Origin: Spirochaetales bacterium
Lineage (GTDB): Bacteria; Spirochaetota; Spirochaetia; Sphaerochaetales; Sphaerochaetaceae
Assembly (NCBI GenBank): GCA_012514185.1
Contig: JAAZAT010000294.1
Location: forward strand, 1-36,694
Length of the DNA: 36,694 nucleotides
Reading direction: 5' to 3'
Shown: in pieces, positions 1-7,446 of the stretch
Position numbering within the stretch: the first letter of the stretch is position 1
How the letters are laid out: every line of letters starts with the position of its first letter
Made by a program: the position numbers and the translations under genes
Notes under the pieces: generated by a model
What the model saw: the letters and a program-made list of their open reading frames with translations, nothing else
Databases searched by the model: none
What the model was told of the DNA's origin: nothing

Positions 1-2
1 AG

Positions 3-656
3 CGGTTGATGGTCGTCCTCGATCCCTTGAAGCTGGTCATCGACAACTACCCCGAGGGAAAGGTCGAGTACTTCGAGGCTGTGAAAAATCCTGAAGATCC
101 CAATAGCGGCACCCATCAGATTCCCTTCTCCCGAGAGCTGTACATTGAAAAGGAAGATTTCATGGAAGTTCCCCCCAAGGGGTACCACCGCCTCTTCATT
201 GGAGGAGAAATCCGCCTGAAATACGCATATTATGTCACGGCGAACTCGGTCGTGAAGGACGAAGACGGCAACGTGGTTGAAGTACACTGCACCTACGACC
301 CCGAGTCACGGGGAGGAGCAACACCGGACAACCGCAAGGTGAAAGGAACCAGCCATTGGGTAAGTGCAACAGAAGGCGTCACCATAGAGGCCCGCTTGTA
401 TGACAAGCTCTTCTTGTCCGAGTATCCAGGAGCGGCTACCGGCAACTACCTGAACGACCTGAATCCCGATTCCTTGAAAATTGTTACCGATGCAAAAGCC
501 GAACCCGAGATTCTCAACGCCAAGGTTGGCGATTACCTGCAGTTCATCAGAAATGGATACTTCTGCAAAGACAACCGCAGTGAAGGCTTGGTCTTCAATC
601 GGACCGTGACCTTGAAGGATTCCTGGGCGAAGCTCAAACAGAAAATGGGTGTGTAA
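3..656 (+). CDS. glnS: Glutaminyl-tRNA synthetase, C-terminal part (5' truncated by window edge)
   Basis: This is the C-terminal anticodon-binding part of glutaminyl-tRNA synthetase, which charges tRNA-Gln directly with glutamine in the cytoplasm. The frame is open to the window edge, and the first codons read as the R-x-MVVLDPLKLVI segment that begins the beta-barrel anticodon-binding region in this family. Further signatures are FSRELYIEKEDF, the PPKGYHRL segment, RLKYAYYV and KGTSHWV. The HIGH and KMSKS catalytic motifs lie upstream, outside the window. About 217 residues are visible, ending in TAA. The next gene follows after 51 bases on the same strand. A matching tRNA-Gln(UUG) and a separate glutamyl-tRNA synthetase are both present in this window, so a direct charging route fits. 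The first visible ATG is internal, not a start. Confidence 0.95.
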   Translation, partial: RLMVVLDPLKLVIDNYPEGKVEYFEAVKNPEDPNSGTHQIPFSRELYIEKEDFMEVPPKGYHRLFIGGEIRLKYAYYVTANSVVKDEDGNVVEVHCTYDPESRGGATPDNRKVKGTSHWVSATEGVTIEARLYDKLFLSEYPGAATGNYLNDLNPDSLKIVTDAKAEPEILNAKVGDYLQFIRNGYFCKDNRSEGLVFNRTVTLKDSWAKLKQKMGV

Positions 657-662
657 GACACG

Positions 663-696
663 TGCTGCGGGGGACGGTGTCCGTCCCCTTCCAGCA
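663..696 (+). terminator. Strong hairpin after glnS, no U-tract
   Basis: An 8-bp perfect GC-rich stem (670-677 with 681-688, 3-base loop) lies inside an outer 5-bp stem (663-667 with 692-696). No run of T follows, so it may be a weak terminator, an mRNA-stabilising hairpin or an attenuator between glnS and the amidohydrolase gene. The Shine-Dalgarno of the next gene begins just after it. Confidence 0.4.
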
Positions 697-707
697 GGGA
701 GAGAGTT

Positions 708-1934
708 ATGGATTACTTTTTTGACCAGCACTTCCATGTGATGCATATTTCCCATCCGAACCTCATCAGTTTCCTCTCTTCGCTGGATACCGGCATTCCC
801 GATCTCATCACCAGCGGAGCCCTTTCCCCCAGTTACATCCTCACGACCAAGAACCGAAAAGGCCCGATCCTTCTGAACCGGCTGACCAATACGTTGACCA
901 CCTTCGAACAGTCCATCGGGCAGACTCTGGTGATGATGGAGGACGACCTGAGAGGGGTGTTCACCTCCCATGAGGAGGGAGCTCCCAGACCAGAGCTTCC
1001 CTATATCAGGGAAGGAAAACTGCATATGCGGGGAAGGACGTACGACAAAATGGCGATGTGCCCTTTGCTTATGGACTTTTCCAGCAGCCTGGTACGCAAG
1101 GAAACGTTGTACTACCCCACTCCCAATGAACAGAAAATCCTCGATTACGTGAAAGATTCGCTTGAGGGATTTTCCTACTACCACAGCCAGCGGCCAGACG
1201 GCCTTTTCGAGTTCTTTCCTTTTTTGGGAATCAATCCACCGGTTCACTCCCTGGATTTCATCAAGGAACTGTTGTCCACCTATATCGCAACCGGGACCAA
1301 ACAGTTCTACGGCATCAAGTTCTACCCGCCGCTTGGATACGACCCGTGGCCATCCGATGAGATCGAGCGCCAAAAGGTCCTCTACATCTATGAGTTTTGC
1401 AGCCGGAACAATATTCCCATCATGACGCACTGCGACGACCAGGGTTTCCGTGGAATCCCTGCCAAGGAAGCATGGAAGTATACAGCCCCTTCGGCCTATA
1501 AACCGGTGCTCGCACGCTTTCCGCTGCTTCGCATCGACTTTGCACATTATGGCTGGCAATATACACCGTTGCAGAAGAATCCCATCACCGTCATCTCCAG
1601 CCTGACCAGCAAGGTCCCCGACTCCACATGGTTTTACGAGATCACCGAGTTGATGCAGCTCTATCCCAACATCTATGCCGATGTATCCTTCAGCGGGGCA
1701 AATCCGGACTTCTATCCGCAATTGGTCAATTATCTCAATTCCTTGGAGGAAGAGAAACGGCAGGTCATCCTGAGCCGTTCGCTGTTCGGCACTGATTTTT
1801 CAGTCAACCTGATGAAGGTTGAAAGTTATACTTCCTATTATCGGATGTTCGAGCAATCCCCGCTTTCCGATGATGAGGTTCATGCAATGGTTTCGGTCAA
1901 TCCGCTTCGTTTCATGCATATCGGGCAACAATAA
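708..1934 (+). CDS. Amidohydrolase-family (TIM-barrel) metal-dependent hydrolase
   Basis: A 408-residue protein with the layout of the amidohydrolase superfamily. It has an N-terminal H-x-H metal motif (H8, H10), a strand-end histidine in the MTHCDD segment (H241), a second histidine in DFAHYGW (H280) and a late aspartate in LFGTDFS (D363). These are the expected positions for a mononuclear or binuclear metal site in a TIM barrel. No signal peptide is visible, so it should be cytoplasmic. The substrate cannot be told from sequence. The start is supported by an AGGGAG Shine-Dalgarno 6 bases before ATG. It lies downstream of glnS on the same strand, with a hairpin between, so co-transcription is possible but gives no functional clue. 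It is longer than most amidohydrolase-2 members (about 300 residues), the extra length lying between the HxH motif and the mid-barrel histidine. Confidence 0.7.
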   Translation: MDYFFDQHFHVMHISHPNLISFLSSLDTGIPDLITSGALSPSYILTTKNRKGPILLNRLTNTLTTFEQSIGQTLVMMEDDLRGVFTSHEEGAPRPELPYIREGKLHMRGRTYDKMAMCPLLMDFSSSLVRKETLYYPTPNEQKILDYVKDSLEGFSYYHSQRPDGLFEFFPFLGINPPVHSLDFIKELLSTYIATGTKQFYGIKFYPPLGYDPWPSDEIERQKVLYIYEFCSRNNIPIMTHCDDQGFRGIPAKEAWKYTAPSAYKPVLARFPLLRIDFAHYGWQYTPLQKNPITVISSLTSKVPDSTWFYEITELMQLYPNIYADVSFSGANPDFYPQLVNYLNSLEEEKRQVILSRSLFGTDFSVNLMKVESYTSYYRMFEQSPLSDDEVHAMVSVNPLRFMHIGQQ

Positions 1935-1955
1935 AGGCAGGCTTTGAGCCTGCCT
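1935..1955. terminator. Bidirectional hairpin between convergent genes
   Basis: A perfect 8-bp inverted repeat (1935-1942 with 1948-1955, 5-base loop) sits between the stop of the plus-strand amidohydrolase and the stop of the minus-strand rubrerythrin gene. Read on the minus strand the stem is followed by TTTATTG, a fair U-rich tail; on the plus strand the tail is poor. Confidence 0.6.
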
Positions 1956-1978
1956 CTGTTGCGGTGCACCGGATATGC

Positions 1979-2521
1979 TTAGTAATTCTTGGCAACAATC
2001 TCGAAATATGCCTGGGGATGAGCGCATACAGGGCACATGCCGGGAGCCTTCTTGCCGATAACGATATGGCCGCAGTTGGAGCACTTCCAAATCTGGTCGC
2101 CCTCCCTGCTGAATACCAAGCCACCTTCAACATTCTTCAAGAGGTCGAGATAGCGTTGCTCATGGTGCTTCTCAATGGCGGCAACCATTTCAAAAAGAGT
2201 GGCAATCTTGTTGAATCCTTCCTCACGGGCTTCTTTTGCGAAACCAACATACATCTCGGTCCACTCATAATGCTCGCCGGCGGCAGCATCCTTGAGGTTG
2301 GTGGCAGTATTCTGGATCTCACCGCCTTCCTGCAGAAGCTTGAACCAAATCTTGGCGTGCTCTTTCTCATTGAAAGCGGTTTCCTCAAACAGATTGGCAA
2401 TCTGTACATAGCCTTCTTTCTTGGCCTGGGAGGCATAATACGTGTACTTGTTACGAGCCATGGACTCCCCTGCAAATGCAGCGTTCAGATTGGCTTCCGT
2501 CTTTGATCCTTTCAATTCCAT
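1979..2521 (-). CDS. rbr: Rubrerythrin
   Basis: Rubrerythrin, a cytoplasmic non-haem diiron peroxidase that reduces hydrogen peroxide in anaerobes with electrons passed through a rubredoxin-like iron site. The 180 residues show the N-terminal four-helix ferritin-like domain, with [22 protein letters not shown] and [13 protein letters not shown] carrying the Glu/His diiron ligands. A C-terminal rubredoxin-like domain follows, with CSNCG and [11 protein letters not shown] giving the four-cysteine iron site. Length matches classic rubrerythrin (about 190). The start has an AAGGAG Shine-Dalgarno 6 bases upstream. It lies 11 bases after perR on the same strand, so both are probably transcribed from the promoter upstream of perR and controlled by PerR itself. 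Confidence 0.96.
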   Translation of the reverse strand: MELKGSKTEANLNAAFAGESMARNKYTYYASQAKKEGYVQIANLFEETAFNEKEHAKIWFKLLQEGGEIQNTATNLKDAAAGEHYEWTEMYVGFAKEAREEGFNKIATLFEMVAAIEKHHEQRYLDLLKNVEGGLVFSREGDQIWKCSNCGHIVIGKKAPGMCPVCAHPQAYFEIVAKNY

Positions 2522-2532
2522 ACCTTACTCCT

Positions 2533-2937
2533 TCACTGCCTTTGGGCAGCATGCTTTTTTTGGCAATCGGGACAAATCCCGTTGAACACTATTTCGTACG
2601 ATTCAAGGACGTATCCGAAAGTTTCCACATTCTTGGCACAAAGATCGATATCATCGAACACTTCGATGTCGCTCACCTGTTTGCAAGCCGTGCATTGGAT
2701 ATGGTAATGATTACCCAGGGTGCGGTCGAAATGATCAGGGCCGCCAAGCACTCGAATACGCTTCACCTTTCCCTCATCCACGAGCATGTTTAAATTTCGG
2801 TACACCGTTGCCCGACTGATGGAAGGATGCTTCAGCACAATGTTCTCGTAAATTTGTTCAGCATTCGGATGGTTGGTTGCAGTGGTGACAGCTTCCCAAA
2901 CCAATCCTTTCTGTATTGTCTGTCGCTTCTCTTTCAT
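2533..2937 (-). CDS. perR: Peroxide-responsive Fur-family repressor PerR
   Basis: A 134-residue Fur-superfamily transcriptional regulator. The winged-helix DNA-binding half carries SRATVYRNLNMLVDEG. The dimerisation half holds the structural zinc site C82-x2-C85 and C122-x2-C125. All five regulatory metal ligands known for Bacillus PerR can be aligned: H23, D71, H77, H79 and D90, with Asp rather than Glu at the position that marks PerR. It therefore probably senses peroxide by metal-catalysed histidine oxidation and represses perR-rbr. The ATG at 2937 is preferred over the longer open frame because AGGAAA lies just upstream and family homology begins here. A good promoter (2972-3000) lies between this start and the longer one. 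Fur or Zur function is less likely, given the ligand pattern and the rubrerythrin neighbour. Confidence 0.9.
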   Translation of the reverse strand: MKEKRQTIQKGLVWEAVTTATNHPNAEQIYENIVLKHPSISRATVYRNLNMLVDEGKVKRIRVLGGPDHFDRTLGNHYHIQCTACKQVSDIEVFDDIDLCAKNVETFGYVLESYEIVFNGICPDCQKKHAAQRQ

Positions 2938-2971
2938 GGAATTTCCTAAATGATATACAATCTCAATAGTC

Positions 2972-3000
2972 ATGATAGTCCATGCCAAACGCAGTGTCAA
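2972..3000 (-). promoter_or_regulatory. Sigma-70 type promoter of perR-rbr
   Basis: On the minus strand TTGACA (2995-3000) is followed after exactly 17 bases by TATCAT (2972-2977), 35 bases before the perR start codon. The leader contains the AT-rich stretch where a PerR operator would be expected, but I see no clear match to the PerR-box palindrome. Confidence 0.8.
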
Positions 3001-3032
3001 CAAGATACTGGTAAAACCGGACATCCACGTGG

Positions 3033-3056
3033 AAACCCCAGGGAATCCTGGGGTTT
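3033..3056 (-). terminator. Hairpin downstream of the RlmK-like gene
   Basis: A perfect 10-bp inverted repeat with a 4-base loop (3033-3042 with 3047-3056) lies 18 bases after the methyltransferase stop. The stem itself ends in TTT on the minus strand; there is no longer U-run. It separates this gene from the perR promoter. Confidence 0.6.
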
Positions 3057-3073
3057 CGCAGTACAGGATAGCA

Positions 3074-5542
3074 TTATTTATCCTTGTTCTTCCCTTCGTC
3101 ATCAAGCCAGAAGAAGGAGTCGTTTTCGTTCTCTCCCCTGGTTCTGGTCTCACGGAATTTGTCAAAACCGTAAGGCTTGGGAGACGATTTGCGTTCACGC
3201 TTCACCCTGCCTTCCGAACCGGCCTCATCACGTGGTGTGGCGAACGCAGGGCGGTCTTCCCTGCGGAATGAAGGACGATCAGGCCTGTCGCCGAAAGGTC
3301 TTCTCTCACCATAGGAGGGACGATCGGATGAAGGTCTTCGATCATCACGATCTCGGAATGAAGGACGCTCGTCCCTGTCACCGTAGGGTCTTCTCTCCCC
3401 ATATGAGGGACGATCGGATGAAGGTCTTCGCTCCTCGCGGTCACCGAACGGTCTTCTCTCGTCGCGGTCGCGGAACGAAGGACGATCGGGCCTGTCGCCG
3501 AAGGGTCTTCTCTCACCATAGGAGGGGCGGTCGCCGAACGGCTTTCGATCGTCGCGGTCGCGGAACGAGGGACGGGCATCTCTGTCGCCGTAGGGTCTTC
3601 TCTCACCATAGGAAGGGCGGTCGCCTGAAGGTCTTCGGTCATCGCGGAACGAGGGACGATCGGGCCTGTCACCATAGGGTCTTCTCTCACCATAGGAGGG
3701 ACGATCGGATGAAGGTCTTCTCTCATCACGGTCACCGAACGGCTTTCGATCGTCGCGGTCGCGGAACGAAGGACGGGCATCCCTGTCGCCGTAGGGTCTT
3801 CTCTCACCATAGGCGGGGCGGTCGCCTGAAGGTCTTCTCTCATCACGGTCGCCGAACGGCTTTCGTTCGTCGCGGTCGCGGAACGAAGGACGATCGGGCC
3901 TGTCGCCGTAGGGTCTTCTCTCACCATAGGCGGGGCGGTCGGATGAAGGTCTTCTCTCATCACGGTCACCGGACGGCTTTCGTTCGTCGCGGTCGCGGAA
4001 CGAAGGACGATCAGGCCTGTCGCCGTAGGGTCTTCTCTCACCATAGGCGGGGCGGTCGCCGCGGTCGCGGTAGGAGGGTCGTTCGCCCCTGTCGCCGTAG
4101 GATCTTCTCTCTCCATAGGAAGGACGGTCGCCGGAGGACCTTCTGTCATCACGATCGCGGTAGGAAGGACGACGGTCATCACGTGCCACTCTTTGGTCAT
4201 CGTTACGACTCTCGCGCTCTTTTCTGGGAGCATGCTCGGGTTGAGCCTGTTCAGCCTCTTCGTTTCCTTCAAAAAGCGGAGCAATATCTTCATCATCCCA
4301 GCGAAGGGTCAAAAGGTCGTCTTCCACTTCATTGGCTTCCATTTCAACAGCAGCTTCTTCAGTTTCCAGTTCAAGATCAGAGGACTCTTCTTCCTGTACG
4401 ACTTCTTCTGCACTCTCTGCTACCATTGCGTCTGCCTGTACAGTTTCTTCCTGAGCAATATCTGCTGCAACGTTCTCTTCCTGTACATCAATGTCTTTTG
4501 CTACTTCTTCTTTTTTCATACTTTTTTCTTCCACATGTTCTTCACGCTGGTCTCTGCCAGCTTTTTTCTCAACGGTCCGCAGATCTGCTGCAGTTATCCG
4601 TACATCCTGTTGCTTTTCAAGCAACCACGTCCTTGCCGTTCCTAGACGGCGTGTAAACCCAGGGGCTGCAACCTGGGCCGTTATCTCTTGAACCTCAAAT
4701 CCTCGAACTGCTTTCGTGTCCATGCTGAATGTTCCCAGATTTGTTGAGAACACCAGTTTCCCTTCCCTCGCCAAGAGTGCATTGAGCACTTTCATCCAAC
4801 GCTGATAATCTCTTTGGACATCAAAATCATACTCCATCTTCCTGCTGTTGGAAAAACTCGGGGGATCGAATATGATCAAATCATACACCTTTCCACTCGA
4901 GAGTGCTTCAACAACATACTGCCACGCATCTGCAGCAACACAAGGATACAATGCGGAACCATACCCATTGTCAGCAAGATTCTTTTCAGCCCATGCAGTA
5001 TAGGTACTGGACAAATCCACCGACTCAACGCTGGAGGCCCCGCCCCTTGCTGCATAGACCGAGAACGATCCTGTATAAGAAAACAGGTTCAGAACCCGGC
5101 ATCCCCGGCTCATCGACTCAACCAGCATTCTCGTTGCCATGTGGTCAAGAAATAAACCGGTATCAATTCTCTTGGTCAAGTCTACGGTAAAGAACAGTTC
5201 ATTCTCCGTGACTTGTACAACCAACGAGGTCTCGCCCTGCAAGCTGTGTTGTTCCTTGCCCACCCGTTTCGGTCGGCGATGGAAAATCACACGGTCCGCT
5301 TGGACATAAAGCATACGGGAGACGATATCGCAGCATATCCGCTCCTCCTCTTCATCCAAGCCCTCTTCACTGTAATCGGTGACCCTGGCATAGGGACCAT
5401 AGAGATCCACAGTTACGGGAAACCTTTCAAGGTTTCGATCATACACTCTCATACAAGTCGTGCCGCTTTTGAGCATCATACGGCGCATTTTGAGAGCATT
5501 TCCTTTCAAAATCTTGCTAAAATCCTTCTCTGTGTAATCCAT
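3074..5542 (-). CDS. RlmK-type 23S rRNA methyltransferase with acidic linker and Arg/Asp-rich repeat tail
   Basis: Residues 1-310 match the RlmK half of E. coli RlmL, which makes m7G2069 in 23S rRNA. They contain MRVYDRNLERFPVTVDLYG, a TGLFLDH segment, the SAM-binding motif LNLFSYTGSFSVYAARGGA (about 151-169), DLSSTYTAWAEKN and the catalytic FDPPSFSNSRKM (225-236). The THUMP and RlmL domains of the E. coli fusion are absent. Residues 330-450 form a Glu/Asp-rich linker. Residues 452-765 are a low-complexity repeat built of R, D, P, S, G, F and Y, with nine copies of an RP-[SA]-YGERR-x-[YF]-GDR core at residues 473, 497, 536, 575, 614, 642, 672, 711 and 741. A basic tail, then an acidic end (766-822), closes the protein. 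The start has AGGA 7 bases upstream. The tail is almost surely disordered and RNA-binding (inference). It is divergent from the next operon. Confidence 0.88.
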   Translation of the reverse strand: MDYTEKDFSKILKGNALKMRRMMLKSGTTCMRVYDRNLERFPVTVDLYGPYARVTDYSEEGLDEEEERICCDIVSRMLYVQADRVIFHRRPKRVGKEQHSLQGETSLVVQVTENELFFTVDLTKRIDTGLFLDHMATRMLVESMSRGCRVLNLFSYTGSFSVYAARGGASSVESVDLSSTYTAWAEKNLADNGYGSALYPCVAADAWQYVVEALSSGKVYDLIIFDPPSFSNSRKMEYDFDVQRDYQRWMKVLNALLAREGKLVFSTNLGTFSMDTKAVRGFEVQEITAQVAAPGFTRRLGTARTWLLEKQQDVRITAADLRTVEKKAGRDQREEHVEEKSMKKEEVAKDIDVQEENVAADIAQEETVQADAMVAESAEEVVQEEESSDLELETEEAAVEMEANEVEDDLLTLRWDDEDIAPLFEGNEEAEQAQPEHAPRKERESRNDDQRVARDDRRPSYRDRDDRRSSGDRPSYGERRSYGDRGERPSYRDRGDRPAYGERRPYGDRPDRPSFRDRDERKPSGDRDERRPSSDRPAYGERRPYGDRPDRPSFRDRDERKPFGDRDERRPSGDRPAYGERRPYGDRDARPSFRDRDDRKPFGDRDERRPSSDRPSYGERRPYGDRPDRPSFRDDRRPSGDRPSYGERRPYGDRDARPSFRDRDDRKPFGDRPSYGERRPFGDRPDRPSFRDRDERRPFGDREERRPSSDRPSYGERRPYGDRDERPSFRDRDDRRPSSDRPSYGERRPFGDRPDRPSFRREDRPAFATPRDEAGSEGRVKRERKSSPKPYGFDKFRETRTRGENENDSFFWLDDEGKNKDK
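3248..4189 (-). repeat. In-frame tandem repeat encoding the Arg/Asp-rich tail
   Basis: About 940 bases of imperfect tandem repeat inside the methyltransferase gene. The full unit is 39 codons (117 bases), with shorter units of 24, 28 and 30 codons, all multiples of three. Copies differ by small substitutions and by loss of an internal block, which suggests expansion and contraction by slippage or unequal recombination while the frame was kept. It is a coding minisatellite, not a CRISPR array: there are no unique spacers. Confidence 0.9.
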
Positions 5543-5621
5543 GACAATCCTGGTAGCTCTTTCTGCAACGCAGTGTATATGCTAATATGGAAAAAAGCTA
5601 GTGAAGCAAAGGATAAAAATA

Positions 5622-6095
5622 ATGGAAGAAGATGCACAAGCCTTCATCGCTGCACTTGAAACGAGGCACGAAGCACCGCTGACATGGAAAACCTATGCCA
5701 CTTGGTATGGAAACAACCATGAGGTATTCAGAGAGTTCGGGGTTTTCTTCTATAGATGCAAAAACTCTTTCTACTTTGAAGATTTTGAACGCAATCCAAC
5801 CATGTTCGGCATTAGTTTGAAATCGAAGAGAGCAAAAACCCCCTTCAATAAATATGAAGGTTCCTTTTCTCTCGAAGAAGTTGAGGATACCAGGCCCATC
5901 CCCAAAACCTTGGCTGCAAAAATCATCCAAGGAAAGCGTGACAGCGCTTCGGTAAAGAACCCCAACCTTCTGGACAGGCTGTTCAGGCAGATGGTTGAGA
6001 TGGTGACGTTGAAGGATGGAACCGTTCATTTCTTTGAGCTGATGAATCGGAAACAGTTTGTGAATGAGTTGCAGCAAAGCAACAAGGAGGAATAG
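5622..6095 (+). CDS. Hypothetical protein, first gene of the phosphohexomutase-galE operon
   Basis: A 157-residue protein that I do not recognise. It is soluble-looking, without signal peptide or membrane segment, rich in aromatic and charged residues (for example TWKTYATWYGNN and FGVFFYRCKNSFYFEDF), and ends in a helical segment with a charged tail. The ATG at 5622 is preferred over an upstream GTG at 5601 because AAGGA sits 8 bases before it. Its TAG stop directly abuts the ATG of the phosphohexomutase gene, and the Shine-Dalgarno of that gene lies inside this one, so the two are translationally linked. A role near sugar-phosphate metabolism is only a guess from position. Confidence 0.75.
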   Translation: MEEDAQAFIAALETRHEAPLTWKTYATWYGNNHEVFREFGVFFYRCKNSFYFEDFERNPTMFGISLKSKRAKTPFNKYEGSFSLEEVEDTRPIPKTLAAKIIQGKRDSASVKNPNLLDRLFRQMVEMVTLKDGTVHFFELMNRKQFVNELQQSNKEE

Positions 6096-7433
6096 ATGGG
6101 AGCGTTCAAGGCATACGATATCAGAGGAATCTACAACAAGGATTTCAATAAGGATACCGTCTATAAAATAGGGTATTTTCTTCCAAAACTCCTTAAGAGC
6201 AACGTAGTGCTCGTAGGAAGGGATGTCCGTACCAGTAGTGAGGAAATATTTGAGTACCTGTGCAAGGGTATTACTGATAGCGGCAGCGATGTGTACGACA
6301 TCGGCCTGGCCACCACTCCCATGGTGTATTATTCCACCGTTCATTTTGAGGTTGGTGCTTCGGTTCAGATCACAGCCAGCCACAATCCCGCGAGATACAA
6401 CGGACTGAAGATCAGTAGGACAAAGGCTGTGCCAGTGGGCTCTGACAGCGGCCTTGTTGAGCTGGAACAGATGGTTCTCAACGACCCCATCGTTTTGGCA
6501 GCAAAGAGAGGCAGCATCATCGCCAAGGATGCAAAAACGCCCTATCTTGCATTCCTCAAGCAGTTTGTCCCCGATACCTCCAATCTGAACCTCACCATCG
6601 ACTGTTCCCACGGTATGGCCAACCTTTTGGTGAAAGACCTCTTGGGAAATCACCACCACTACTTGTACGACCATTTCGACGGAACATTCCCCGCCCATGA
6701 GCCAAACCCGCTTGAAGTGGAAAACTGCAAGGACCTTGAAGTTGCGGTGCTGAAAAACAAGAGCGACATCGGGATAATCTACGACGGCGACGCTGATCGT
6801 GTCATGTTCCTCGATGAGAACGGCAGATTCCTCCAGCCCGACTACATCACAGCAGTCCTGGGCCACTACTACCTGGGCAAAGAAAAAGGGAATGTCCTGG
6901 TCGACATCAGGACCAGCCGCTCGACAACCGAATACTTGACCGGCCTAGGGGCGACCGTCCATGTCTGGAAGGTAGGTCATGCATTTGCAAAAACCAAGCT
7001 CAGGGACTTGGGTGCGATTTTCGGCGGCGAGCTCGCAGGGCACTACTACTTCAGGGACTTTTATAACTGCGACAGCGGCTTTCTCGCTTCCCTCATCGTA
7101 CTGCAGGTTGTCAGTGAACTGAAGAAGCAGGGTATCAGCATCGGTTCTTTCATCGATTCAGTCATTGCATACGCAAACAGCGGCGAGATGAACTTCAAGC
7201 TGGAACACAAGGATGACGCCATGGCCGCCTTGCATGCCAGGTTCGTAGAGCATGATAAGCCTTCCAAGGTCATGGATTTCGACGGCTATCGCATCGAATT
7301 CCCCTCTTGGTGGTTCAATGTCCGAAAGTCCAATACCGAACCGTATCTGCGCCTGGTTGTAGAAGCCAAGAGCGATGCAGAACTGCAGCAGAGGACCAAA
7401 GAGCTCTCTGACATCATCAAGAAGTTCGACTGA
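6096..7433 (+). CDS. manB: Phosphomannomutase/phosphoglucomutase
   Basis: A 445-residue alpha-D-phosphohexomutase that interconverts hexose 1- and 6-phosphates (mannose and/or glucose) through a phosphoserine. All four family signatures are visible: the phosphoserine loop TASHNP with S95, the magnesium loop DGDADR (D230, D232, D234), the sugar-binding loop GELAGHYYF (E312) and the phosphate-binding loop RKSNTEPYLRL near the C-terminus. The GELAGH form of the sugar loop (GE-x2-GH) fits dual phosphomannomutase/phosphoglucomutase enzymes, but specificity is uncertain, so the symbol is provisional. The start has AAGGAGG 5 bases upstream. galE follows after 13 bases, which fits supply of glucose 1-phosphate or mannose 1-phosphate for nucleotide-sugar and envelope glycan synthesis. 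Confidence 0.93.
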   Translation: MGAFKAYDIRGIYNKDFNKDTVYKIGYFLPKLLKSNVVLVGRDVRTSSEEIFEYLCKGITDSGSDVYDIGLATTPMVYYSTVHFEVGASVQITASHNPARYNGLKISRTKAVPVGSDSGLVELEQMVLNDPIVLAAKRGSIIAKDAKTPYLAFLKQFVPDTSNLNLTIDCSHGMANLLVKDLLGNHHHYLYDHFDGTFPAHEPNPLEVENCKDLEVAVLKNKSDIGIIYDGDADRVMFLDENGRFLQPDYITAVLGHYYLGKEKGNVLVDIRTSRSTTEYLTGLGATVHVWKVGHAFAKTKLRDLGAIFGGELAGHYYFRDFYNCDSGFLASLIVLQVVSELKKQGISIGSFIDSVIAYANSGEMNFKLEHKDDAMAALHARFVEHDKPSKVMDFDGYRIEFPSWWFNVRKSNTEPYLRLVVEAKSDAELQQRTKELSDIIKKFD

Positions 7434-7446
7434 CCAGGAGCGTCAT

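Noticed and set aside
306-1721. Minus-strand open frame of 471 codons over glnS and the amidohydrolase
   Set aside because: Both plus-strand genes have recognisable motifs; the opposite frame spans two unrelated genes and has no family features.
2941-2971. Fur/PerR box in the perR leader
   Set aside because: A weak ATGA...TCAT dyad exists, but fewer than half of the inner positions pair and it does not match the PerR-box consensus.
3248-4189. Possible CRISPR array
   Set aside because: The repeats are contiguous, in frame and without unique spacers, and no cas genes are nearby.
3202-4296. Second minus-strand open frame (364 codons) in another frame of the same repeat
   Set aside because: It follows from the repeat lengths being multiples of three; it has no start signals and no homology.
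2950-4656. Long plus-strand open frame (568 codons) over the methyltransferase tail
   Set aside because: It is the antisense shadow of the 3n-periodic repeat; its translation is a His/Arg/Gly-rich artefact, and the minus-strand methyltransferase gene has homology and a Shine-Dalgarno.
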